The notes beneath the pieces were generated by a model, which worked only from the letters and a program-made list of their open reading frames with translations, did not search any database and was not told the origin of the DNA. DNA of 63,671 bases from Bacteroidales bacterium. GTDB taxonomy: Bacteria; Bacteroidota; Bacteroidia; Bacteroidales; PXBB01. The DNA lies in contig JAQVVM010000025.1 of assembly GCA_028698995.1 (NCBI GenBank), positions 1 to 63,671 of the forward strand. The letters are read 5' to 3'. The position numbers and the translations under genes are program-made. Positions within the stretch are counted from its first letter, which is position 1. Each line of letters opens with the position of its first letter. This document shows, in pieces, positions 6,429 through 14,412 of the stretch.

Positions 6429-8912
6429 ATTAATTTTTTTAACCCAGTTATGTGAATTTGTTGCTATGTTCACAATGTAATAACCATTGGTGGCTTCAAG
6501 CTGAATCTTGTGAAGACTTTCAGGATGACTTAGGGTTTCATTGAAAATTAATTGTCCAAGTACATTATAAATGTTTATTTTATAAGTTTCGTCTGAGATT
6601 ACAGGGAAATTTACAAATACATTATTTCCGGAAGAATAGATATCAAGAAACTCATTTTGGTCAACATCGGACAGCTCATTATTTTGTAGGGCCATATAAT
6701 TAAAGTGAAGAACAAATCTGTTGTCAATACTGTTGCTGTTATGAGTAAATTGATAAGTGTTGTTGTTGCGAAGGTTTTGAATTGTATTTAAAGCTAAATC
6801 TTCAAGATGAATACTGACATTTGGAGCAATATTATCAAAATCGTATGCTGTAATTTGGTGTATTCCGATATTTTGAGATTTATAACCTATGGGTACGGAT
6901 ATGGGATCGTTTGTAAATGGTATCGCATTAATGGATAATTCTTCATGAGTATCCGTAAAGGAACAAATAGAAGGGAGGTTAATATTTTCAATCTGAAGCT
7001 TATAAGCATCCAAATGGCCGTCGAAAAAGGCTTGAGCATCATCAGCAAAATACACGACAGTTTCATCAGTTGCATAGTTATTGTCAACCATCAGCCTTAT
7101 TAGTTGGTGATTTGCAGGCGCTTTAAAAAGTGGCTGGGCACTGTGCAAACGACCTGCATTATCTAATATGACATGACCTGAATTATAATCTATATTCACC
7201 TGTACCCAAAAGGATTGCATAGGAGGAATAATACTTGATGCTCCGTTCGTTCCAATCATGTTAACATAACTGGCAACAGTACCATTCGCTTTTCTAAAAT
7301 AAATAGCATTGTTGACCTGAAAGAGACTTGCATCTTCCCATTCAAATGCAGATGGATAAGGATTTCCGATAAGGTTCCATCCGAAATTGTTGGGGGTTCG
7401 CACCAAATTAAGGCGAGATATTTCACCGGTGTTTAAGCTGCCGGTAAAGGCAATGGTTTTTTCACCAGGATATCTGGTAACGTAGCCTGTCATATTATCC
7501 AAATTGGTGTTTCCCAAAACGGCTTCCCATTGAGGACTTGGTGCACTTGTGTTAAAAACCCAAAGACCTGCAGCAGGGTTCTGAAACATATTACTATTGG
7601 CATTGCTGATAGGAACAGAAATATACCTTCCTAAGTCCGCAGCCTCTGTTCTTAAATAATCTTCTACAATTGCACTACCGGGGCCGATAATAATGCCATT
7701 ATCAATAAAAGAGGCAGTACCGGTGGCATCAGATTTTAAAACCAAACCATTGGCCGCATTCAAATGAGTATTTCCATTTACTGTTATTTGTGCTTCGGGA
7801 TTTACTGTAAATGAACCATTTTCAGCCCTTAATAAACCATTAATTGTTATTAACCCCTGTTGAGTTAAAAGGACATTTCCACCGGGTGCTGTATTATTGA
7901 TGGTGAGCCCTGCGACAGTATCAGGAAGTAAATTCCCTGTTTGTTGATTGACAGTACCGTTATATTCATAAGCGGCCATCTGACTAAGAGCTGTAGTTCC
8001 ATTCATTTGTAGGTTTCCATCTAAACCTAGGGCATGTTTTGTGGCTAAAACAGCTCCGGGTTCAACTACAAAATTTCCTAAACCTGTAATGGTATCAGTG
8101 TTTAGTCTCAGATTGCCCTCAACTGTAACTGTTTTTCCTAAGCCAATAACTTTACTACTATTTAAATTTACCCCCTCCATTGAATTATTTTCAATAATTA
8201 CATCAAAGCTGGTCACAGCAGGCCACTCGTCTCCTGTTTGTTGTAAGTCGGTACCATTATAAACCAGTCTTGTGTCAATATTTGCGTTAGAGGCTGCTTC
8301 AGCATTTCCGGAAGTTATATACAAACTTTTGATTCCTAAAGTGTTGTTAAAATAAACTTTATTACCATTGTTGATGGTCATATCATAAAACATTTGTGAA
8401 TTTTCGGATGATATTTCCTGATCAGAATCTCCCATAAAATATACATGATTTCCTTCAGGAACAAATGTGCCGTTTAAACTGTTCCAATTTCCAAAAATGT
8501 TAATGTTTTGACCATTGGCTTGGAGTAAGCCATCATCAGAAATATTTAGGTTATCAACCTCAAGCTCATCATCCAGAATAACCCCCTCTGTATTTAAAAT
8601 ATGTAAATTTTTAAAATGTGTCGTATTCCATATGGTTTGCTGACTTTGCCCTTTAAGCTCAACCAGCCCATTACTTTGATTAAGCCAAATATCAGAATTT
8701 GTGTTCTGATTGTCCCAGTCACCACTTACAGTGATTGTTCCTTCAAGATCAATTTTCCCTTCATCTTTAATGATAAAATGCCCCCCATTTTCAACTTTAA
8801 AAAAGGAAGAATCATTGATTTGTAGTTCAGCCCCGTTAATTATTACCCCTTTTTGGGCAAATAGAATGCTTGAAAACCCGATAAACATTGAAATTATAAA
8901 TATTCTTTTCAT
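6417..8912 (-). CDS. T9SS-secreted surface protein, beta-rich
   Basis: The protein of 831 residues starts with a signal peptide (MKRIFIISMFIGFSSILFAQ). It is rich in Asn, Gly and Thr with repeated short beta strands up to ~residue 400, suggesting a beta-helix-like stalk. A middle region around 430-600 resembles others in Bacteroidota secreted proteins. The last ~75 residues form a type A T9SS sorting domain with the typical YKINIYNVLGQLIFNE and NGYYIVNI strands, so it should be secreted and attached to the cell surface. No catalytic motif is recognised. A -7 box TATATTTG lies at 8952-8945. The 3' end overlaps the cyclase gene tail to tail. Confidence 0.85.
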   Translation of the reverse strand: MKRIFIISMFIGFSSILFAQKGVIINGAELQINDSSFFKVENGGHFIIKDEGKIDLEGTITVSGDWDNQNTNSDIWLNQSNGLVELKGQSQQTIWNTTHFKNLHILNTEGVILDDELEVDNLNISDDGLLQANGQNINIFGNWNSLNGTFVPEGNHVYFMGDSDQEISSENSQMFYDMTINNGNKVYFNNTLGIKSLYITSGNAEAASNANIDTRLVYNGTDLQQTGDEWPAVTSFDVIIENNSMEGVNLNSSKVIGLGKTVTVEGNLRLNTDTITGLGNFVVEPGAVLATKHALGLDGNLQMNGTTALSQMAAYEYNGTVNQQTGNLLPDTVAGLTINNTAPGGNVLLTQQGLITINGLLRAENGSFTVNPEAQITVNGNTHLNAANGLVLKSDATGTASFIDNGIIIGPGSAIVEDYLRTEAADLGRYISVPISNANSNMFQNPAAGLWVFNTSAPSPQWEAVLGNTNLDNMTGYVTRYPGEKTIAFTGSLNTGEISRLNLVRTPNNFGWNLIGNPYPSAFEWEDASLFQVNNAIYFRKANGTVASYVNMIGTNGASSIIPPMQSFWVQVNIDYNSGHVILDNAGRLHSAQPLFKAPANHQLIRLMVDNNYATDETVVYFADDAQAFFDGHLDAYKLQIENINLPSICSFTDTHEELSINAIPFTNDPISVPIGYKSQNIGIHQITAYDFDNIAPNVSIHLEDLALNTIQNLRNNNTYQFTHNSNSIDNRFVLHFNYMALQNNELSDVDQNEFLDIYSSGNNVFVNFPVISDETYKINIYNVLGQLIFNETLSHPESLHKIQLEATNGYYIVNIATNSHNWVKKINLFR

Positions 8913-9088
8913 GGCTTGGGGTTGTTTGTTATACGTTTAATCTACAAATATAATAACTTTAATCATTCAATGAAAATAAAAATCTTTTTTAAACGAAAAA
9001 TTTAACAAAATATTGTAAGTGTGTAAGCTAAGAGATAATTTGAAGGAAGTGCAATTATCTTTATTGTTTTTATTTAAATAGGAATTTC

Positions 9089-9967
9089 TTAGTTTGTAAG
9101 ACTTGTTTCAGCAGCTTGTAATACCTCATCATTGTCGCTGTTGTAAACATAAGCAACAACTTTGCAATTTGCTGTATTCCATAGTGAATTTGGAGTGATT
9201 TTATATGATTTAACAATGGTGGTGCCTGCGATGACATTATCATTTACTAAGTCAGTTCCCCATGTTCCATTTACTGTTTTTCTCAAAACATGATTATGTT
9301 CAAAGTTATCGATATAACCACTTGGATAATTCGGATCATTGGTTTTCTGCGGACTTAAAATACTGTTTTCTGTAATCTGAACAACAAGTTTAAAATTGCC
9401 TGTCAAATTACTTAAGAACTTAGTTCTCACGTGTATGCAAATATCATTATCTGTGGCACTATTTTCAGTAATTATTTGTATGAATGCATCGGGTTCAGGA
9501 GTAAGAAATTCATCAATAGCACTTCCCCAGCTTCCGGGAGCAAGTATTAAATTGCTGTTATAAGACTTTCTGTTAGCCAAACCGTTTGGATTTAAAACAA
9601 CACCAAATTGAGTAGCAATTTCCTCTCCTTCAACAGTAGTGAAATCATTTATAAAAGTGCCCGAAGGGTCAGGAGAAGCGAAAAAACCAGCATGGATAGC
9701 CACAAGAACCAACTGTTCTTCATATAGGGCTTCGAGGTCATGCGCTGTTGCTGCACCCGAAGGGCAATTGGGGCATTTATGCCCCGTAAATTCTTCCAAA
9801 AAGACAACCCTATAGGGTATTACAGTTGTATCAAATTCAGGTGTGGGGCAAGCTGTTGTGTCAGCATCATTCAACTCATTCATAAAAGGTTCGTTGATTT
9901 TGTCGCATGCAGTTAAATATAATGCGATTATTATAAGTGCTGTGAATTTGTAAAAAAATGATTTCAT
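9089..9967 (-). CDS. Omp28-related outer membrane lipoprotein
   Basis: The protein (292 residues) has a lipoprotein signal with LTAC at the cleavage site (Cys near residue 21). Residues ~50-150 resemble a thioredoxin-like fold with FTGHKCPNCPSG, a CxxC pair at the place of the redox site. This arrangement matches the Omp28-related proteins of Bacteroidota, originally described from Porphyromonas. Its function is not established; a surface or periplasmic thiol role is possible given the CPNC motif. It lies 72 bp downstream of kdsC on the same strand but is probably transcribed independently. Confidence 0.85.
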   Translation of the reverse strand: MKSFFYKFTALIIIALYLTACDKINEPFMNELNDADTTACPTPEFDTTVIPYRVVFLEEFTGHKCPNCPSGAATAHDLEALYEEQLVLVAIHAGFFASPDPSGTFINDFTTVEGEEIATQFGVVLNPNGLANRKSYNSNLILAPGSWGSAIDEFLTPEPDAFIQIITENSATDNDICIHVRTKFLSNLTGNFKLVVQITENSILSPQKTNDPNYPSGYIDNFEHNHVLRKTVNGTWGTDLVNDNVIAGTTIVKSYKITPNSLWNTANCKVVAYVYNSDNDEVLQAAETSLTN

Positions 9968-10039
9968 TTGAGAAGAATTAAAATATTATCAATTTAAAAT
10001 TAACTGAAATTTTTTGTTTTTGAGTATTAAAGTTGCTAC

Positions 10040-10570
10040 TTACCAGTGAAAAGCTTCTGAATCTAACCATTTACCATGTACTTTCATAACTTGTTCAAGG
10101 ATATCCCTAACACAGCCCTTGCCTCCTGACAAATGCGAAATATAATGACTGATGGTTTTAATTTCTTCAGCTGCATCAGATGGACAACAGGCGACTCCTG
10201 CATTTTTCATAACTTCATAATCAGGAATGTCATCGCCCATATACAATGTTTCCTTAGGGGTAATCTGATGTTTTTTTATATAATCATGAAAACAGCTTAA
10301 TTTATTGGTAACACCAAGAAATACATCCTTAACGCCAAGATATTCAAATCGCTTAGCCATAACTTTGGATCTTCCCCCCGAAATAATGACAATATTATAT
10401 CCCTTTTTAACTGCAAGTTGTAATGCATAACCGTCTTTTACATGCATATTACGCAATTGTTCACCATCCGAATCTATTATTACAGTTCCATCAGTTAATA
10501 CCCCATCCATATCAAGGAAAATTGATGTGATATTTTTCAGGAGCTGTTTGTAGTTTTTTATTTCAGTCAT
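10040..10570 (-). CDS. kdsC: 3-deoxy-D-manno-octulosonate 8-phosphate phosphatase (KdsC)
   Basis: This is a 176-residue HAD-superfamily phosphatase of the short, cap-less KdsC type. Motif I is LDMDGVLTDG with the catalytic DxD pair, motif II is IISGG, and motif IV is YMGDDIPD. The enzyme removes phosphate from KDO-8-phosphate in lipopolysaccharide inner-core synthesis in the cytoplasm. kdsB, acting in the same pathway, lies at 43,573. The start overlaps the end of the DUF2520 gene by 8 bp, so the two are probably cotranscribed. Related phosphatases can act on other sugar acid phosphates, but the residue pattern favours KdsC. Confidence 0.88.
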   Translation of the reverse strand: MTEIKNYKQLLKNITSIFLDMDGVLTDGTVIIDSDGEQLRNMHVKDGYALQLAVKKGYNIVIISGGRSKVMAKRFEYLGVKDVFLGVTNKLSCFHDYIKKHQITPKETLYMGDDIPDYEVMKNAGVACCPSDAAEEIKTISHYISHLSGGKGCVRDILEQVMKVHGKWLDSEAFHW

Positions 10571-11351
10571 TATTAAGTGAGGATTTAATGATGTTATTAC
10601 TGATTAATTGATATATTGTTTTCAGATCAATTTGAGTTTCCAGCATTTTCAAATGTTTGTTGATAGTCATTACATCATTTCTTACAGAAGGTCCGGTTTG
10701 TACTTCAGAGGGAAGAGCTGACATTACTTTTAGGGCCGATTCCATAATTAGTGGTCGAATTAAATCAAAGTCAAGTTCTTTTTCAAAAAGAATTTTCTGG
10801 GCTGCAAAATACAGATGATTTGTGAAATTATTTGCAAAAATGGCTGCAAGATGCAAAAAGGAACGTTTTTCAGAATTAACAGCATGAACATTTGATGAAA
10901 TGGATTCTGCAAGATTATGAAGAATGTCAAAATTCTCTGTGTCTGAAGCTTCAATAAGAATTGGAATATTTCTAAAGTCCATTTTATTGAACTTTGAGAA
11001 AGTTTGTAACGGATAAAAGACGCCATGAGAATTTAAATGCCCTAAAACGTTCATATCTGTAGTCCCTGAAGTATGAACTACTAAACCATTTACATGGCTT
11101 AGTTTCTTGGCCGCTTCATATATAGCCGTATCTGTGATGGCAATGATGTATAAATCAGCTTGTGTATGAATGTCTTGAAAAGAACTGGTCGCTAATGCAT
11201 CAACTTCCTTAGCCAGCACATGGGCATTAGAAAGCGTTCTGCTGTAAATTTGTAAAATTTTATGACCTTTTGTAAAAAGAATCCTGGCAAGTTGTGTAGC
11301 CACATTTCCCGAACCTATTACGACAATGTTCAATTTTGTGAGCTGGGCCAT
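10563..11351 (-). CDS. Rossmann-like and DUF2520 domain protein
   Basis: The N-terminus has a nucleotide-binding GSGNVATQLA glycine motif after a hydrophobic strand (residues ~8-22). The C-terminal half is mostly helical and matches DUF2520. The architecture resembles the NADP-dependent oxidoreductases related to F420-dependent and pyrroline-carboxylate reductases, but no substrate is known. In Bacteroidota this gene is often beside kdsC, as here, where the two overlap by 8 bp. It follows the HD-domain gene by 47 bp on the same strand. Length (262) is normal for the family. Confidence 0.82.
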   Translation of the reverse strand: MAQLTKLNIVVIGSGNVATQLARILFTKGHKILQIYSRTLSNAHVLAKEVDALATSSFQDIHTQADLYIIAITDTAIYEAAKKLSHVNGLVVHTSGTTDMNVLGHLNSHGVFYPLQTFSKFNKMDFRNIPILIEASDTENFDILHNLAESISSNVHAVNSEKRSFLHLAAIFANNFTNHLYFAAQKILFEKELDFDLIRPLIMESALKVMSALPSEVQTGPSVRNDVMTINKHLKMLETQIDLKTIYQLISNNIIKSSLNND

Positions 11352-11398
11352 TAATTTTTTGATAAGATAATTAAAGCAAAGTTACAAAAAAGAATAAA

Positions 11399-11953
11399 TT
11401 ATAAACCAATGTCGTTTGCAATTTCCTTCATGGCATTCAGGCATATTTCTGTAAATTCTTGTAGGGGAAGACCGATTATCTCACATTCCATAATAATATC
11501 TCTGTTTACTGAAGCTGCAAATGCTTTTTCTTTCATCCTTTTTACAACTGATTTGGCTTTAACAGAGGCAATCTTTTTATCTGGATAAACAAGAGTAGTG
11601 GCGAAAATAAGCCCTGTAATCGTTTCTCCTGCAGCAAGAGCATGATGAAAAATTGTAGAGCGCTTCAAATTATGAGCATGTTCATTGTGTAACTTAATAG
11701 CATCAATTATTTCTTTGTCAACACCATGATAACTAAGAATTTTTTCTGTTTCCAGACCATGTGTTTTTAAGTTAGCATTTGTAATTTCAACATCCAAATC
11801 ATGAAGTAAACCCGCTAATGCCCATTGTTTCTCATCTGCGTTAAAGTGATGGGATAGCGCCTTCATAACAGCTTCTGTAGCAAAACAATGATAAATTAAT
11901 TTTTCATTACTGATATATTTTCGCAGTAGGATTAAAGCATTTTCTCTTGTCAT
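11399..11953 (-). CDS. HD/HDIG domain hydrolase-like protein
   Basis: A 184-residue soluble protein with an HD-domain core: LLHDLDVE near residue 50 (the His-Asp pair), HNEHAHN near 90, and a following helical segment with further His (FHHALAAGE). HDIG proteins are metal-dependent phosphohydrolases acting on nucleotides or related phosphates. This single-domain form is widespread in anaerobes and uncharacterised. It appears to be the first gene of a minus-strand run leading to the DUF2520 gene and kdsC. The gap to divergent rpoD (about 106 bp) would hold both promoters, but no good -33/-7 match was found. Confidence 0.82.
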   Translation of the reverse strand: MTRENALILLRKYISNEKLIYHCFATEAVMKALSHHFNADEKQWALAGLLHDLDVEITNANLKTHGLETEKILSYHGVDKEIIDAIKLHNEHAHNLKRSTIFHHALAAGETITGLIFATTLVYPDKKIASVKAKSVVKRMKEKAFAASVNRDIIMECEIIGLPLQEFTEICLNAMKEIANDIGL

Positions 11954-12059
11954 TTTATTTTTATTAATCTTATGCGAATTTAATTCTTTTTTTTAACTAT
12001 TCTAAATAAGCAACTTTTTTTTTGTTAATCGTCTTAAAATCATCTAAAACAATAAAATT

Positions 12060-12929
12060 ATGAGACAGTTAAAAATTTCCAGACAAGTTACAAGTCGGGA
12101 TACACAATCCCTTGACAAGTACTTACAGGAAATCAGTAAGATAGAGATGGTAACTCCCGAAGAGGAGGTTTTATTGGCACAAAGAATTAAGGACGGCGAC
12201 ATGGTGGCTTTAGAAAAACTAACCAAAGCCAATCTGCGCTTTGTTATTTCTGTTTCCAAACAATATCAGAACCAAGGTTTAAGCCTTCAGGATTTAATAA
12301 ATGAAGGAAATGTAGGTTTGATTAAAGCGGCTTATCGTTTTGATGAAAAACGCGGGTTTAAATTTATTTCTTATGCTGTTTGGTGGATACGTCAATGTAT
12401 TTTACAAGCATTGGCCGACCAGTCCAGAATTGTGCGCTTACCTCTGAACAAAATTGGAAACATCAGTAAAATTAATAAAGCTTATGCCAAGTTGGAACAA
12501 GAATTTGAAAGAGAGCCTAATGCTGATGAAATTTCTGAAATACTGAATATTCCTGAAAACGTGGTTGCTGATTTTATTAAATATACACATCGGCACATAT
12601 CAATGGATGCCCCTTTAAGCAGTTCAGATGATGATAACTCAATGTATGATGTTCTGAGAAGTGAGGACGAAAATTTTAATCCCGAAAAGGATTTATATTT
12701 TGAATCATTATCAAAGGAAATCAACAGGGCTATTAATACTTTATCGCTTCGAGAACGGGAAATCCTTATTTATTATTATGGTCTAAATGGTCAATTACAA
12801 CTTACTCTTGAAGAAATTGGCGATAAGCTTGACCTTACAAGAGAACGTGTAAGACAACTTAAAGAAAAAGCCGTAAAAAAATTGAAACAAGCGGCCAGAA
12901 ACAAAAATCTTAAAAGCTATTTAGGCTAG
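12060..12929 (+). CDS. rpoD: Primary RNA polymerase sigma factor, RpoD/SigA, Bacteroidota short form
   Basis: This sigma-70 factor has 289 residues. Region 1.2 is DTQSLDKYLQEISK; region 2 contains ANLRFVISVSKQYQNQG, the DLINEGNVGLI core-binding helix and YAVWWIRQ; region 3 follows; region 4 has LREREILIYYYGL and the helix-turn-helix TLEEIGDKLDLTRERVRQL. It lacks the long region 1.1 of proteobacterial RpoD, as is usual for the phylum. It directs housekeeping transcription from TTG/TAnnTTTG promoters such as those seen in this window. A clear terminator follows. Confidence 0.96.
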   Translation: MRQLKISRQVTSRDTQSLDKYLQEISKIEMVTPEEEVLLAQRIKDGDMVALEKLTKANLRFVISVSKQYQNQGLSLQDLINEGNVGLIKAAYRFDEKRGFKFISYAVWWIRQCILQALADQSRIVRLPLNKIGNISKINKAYAKLEQEFEREPNADEISEILNIPENVVADFIKYTHRHISMDAPLSSSDDDNSMYDVLRSEDENFNPEKDLYFESLSKEINRAINTLSLREREILIYYYGLNGQLQLTLEEIGDKLDLTRERVRQLKEKAVKKLKQAARNKNLKSYLG

Positions 12930-12954
12930 GATGATAAATATTAATACTTTTGTA

Positions 12955-12990
12955 AAATGCTGTATGATTATAATTATACAGCATTTTTTT
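12955..12990 (+). terminator. Rho-independent terminator after rpoD
   Basis: A perfect 11-bp stem, AAATGCTGTAT/ATACAGCATTT (12955-12965 and 12976-12986), is followed by a T run. Confidence 0.8.
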
Positions 12991-13008
12991 TATTAAAAAA
13001 TATATTGT

Positions 13009-13659
13009 ATGAATCATTTAATTGCTCCCTCATTATTATCTGCAAATTTTCTTAATTTGGCAAAAGATATTGATATGATCAATAGAAGTGAAGCCGATTG
13101 GTTTCATCTTGATGTTATGGATGGCCTTTTTGTTCCTAATATTTCCTTTGGTTTTTCAATCATTAAGCAAATTAAATCACTTGCTAAAAAACCTCTTGAT
13201 GTACATTTGATGATAGTTAAGCCCGAAAGATATATTCAGTCTTTTAAACAAGTCGGAGCTGATTGGTTAAGTGTTCAGTTTGAAGCATGTGTCCATTTAC
13301 ACAGGACTTTAGCTGAAATTAAGACAAATGACATGAAAGCAGGCGTGGTTCTGAACCCACATACAACGATCAACAACGTTGAAAATGTCATCAATGATGT
13401 TGATTTGGTGTTACTGATGTCAGTAAATCCTGGCTTTGGAGGACAATCATTCATTGAGAATACCTATGAAAAAATCAGCCTTCTTAAAGAATTGATTCTT
13501 AAAAAGAATTCTAAGGCCCTTATTCAGGTTGATGGAGGGGTTGACGGAGAAAATGCAGAAAAAATTATTAAAGCAGGGGCAGATGTATTGGTTGCTGGTA
13601 ATTATGTGTTTTCTTCTAAAAATCCCATAAACACAATAAAAAAACTAAAAAAGATTTAG
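13009..13659 (+). CDS. rpe: Ribulose-phosphate 3-epimerase
   Basis: This 216-residue TIM-barrel enzyme interconverts ribulose 5-phosphate and xylulose 5-phosphate in the pentose phosphate pathway. The diagnostic motifs are present: APSLLSANFLNL at the start, FHLDVMDGLFVPNISFG (metal ligands and catalytic Asp), VHLMIVKPE, MSVNPGFGGQSFI, and QVDGGVDGENA. Length is typical. It lies between the rpoD terminator and a convergent hypothetical gene whose stop overlaps its own by four bases. No separate promoter is evident. Confidence 0.95.
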   Translation: MNHLIAPSLLSANFLNLAKDIDMINRSEADWFHLDVMDGLFVPNISFGFSIIKQIKSLAKKPLDVHLMIVKPERYIQSFKQVGADWLSVQFEACVHLHRTLAEIKTNDMKAGVVLNPHTTINNVENVINDVDLVLLMSVNPGFGGQSFIENTYEKISLLKELILKKNSKALIQVDGGVDGENAEKIIKAGADVLVAGNYVFSSKNPINTIKKLKKI

Positions 13660-14276
13660 TTTTTCATAAAATTTATAAAGCTGTAAGTGCCAACAGCTAC
13701 AAAACCTGTTATACTGGATAAAATAACATTCCTTATTTTCTTCTTTTGAGCAATGGTTTGATAACCAAGAATAAAAAATTGATTTTGAAACAAAGCAATG
13801 TCTTCGTCAGTTTTTGGTTTAGGAAACGGTTGAATTGCAGCAGCAATAAGATCATAAGCTACAGGAACTGCGATGCCATAAAACCCTAAAAAAAGTGGTC
13901 CTCCTGCACCGGTTATAAATCCTCCTGCCGTTGAAAAATGAGTCTTGAAATGCTTTTGAGCATATGATGCACCTGAAACATAAAGTCGCATCTGATCAAT
14001 TGTAAAAGTTCTTTCTTTGGCCGCATCAGGTTTATAAATGACAACCTCAAATGTATCAGCAAAATTGAGTGAAAAAATCTCATCGTTGTCAATGTATATT
14101 TCTTTAATTTTTTTTCGAACAGGTTTCTCAATCCATGTAAGAGTATCATTGTGCGCTTTAATTCTACATTCCTGTTCAGTTCCATCAAGAAATATAACTT
14201 TATCCTGAGCAATTACAAAAAAAGAAAAAGAAAAACAAAATAAAAGAGTAACTAATATTTTTTGGAAAGAAATCAT
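13656..14276 (-). CDS. Secreted/envelope hypothetical protein
   Basis: This 206-residue protein was not recognised beyond general resemblance to Bacteroidota envelope proteins. It starts with a signal peptide (MISFQKILVTLLFC...FFVIAQ). A short beta domain follows (DKVIFLDGTEQECRIKAHND to about residue 90). Two hydrophobic segments come next, around 115-140 (Gly/Ala-rich) and near the C-terminus, so it may sit in the inner membrane with a periplasmic N-terminal domain. A -7 box TAAGTTTG (14310-14303) lies upstream. Its stop overlaps the convergent rpe by four bases. Confidence 0.65.
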   Translation of the reverse strand: MISFQKILVTLLFCFSFSFFVIAQDKVIFLDGTEQECRIKAHNDTLTWIEKPVRKKIKEIYIDNDEIFSLNFADTFEVVIYKPDAAKERTFTIDQMRLYVSGASYAQKHFKTHFSTAGGFITGAGGPLFLGFYGIAVPVAYDLIAAAIQPFPKPKTDEDIALFQNQFFILGYQTIAQKKKIRNVILSSITGFVAVGTYSFINFMKN

Positions 14277-14330
14277 TTATAATGTCTAAAATTATTATTG
14301 AGCAAACTTAAGCAATTTTTAGAAATAAAA

Positions 14331-14362
14331 TTGAAATACCTTTTGAAAATAAATTAATTTTG
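14331..14362 (+). promoter_or_regulatory. Promoter of gcvP
   Basis: TTG (14331-14333), 21 bases, TAATTTTG (14355-14362). The predicted start lies about 43 bases before the ATG at 14413. Confidence 0.5.
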
Positions 14363-14412
14363 CTTGGCTTTATTCAAAATAACTTAACGTTAACAATATT
14401 AAAATAATATCT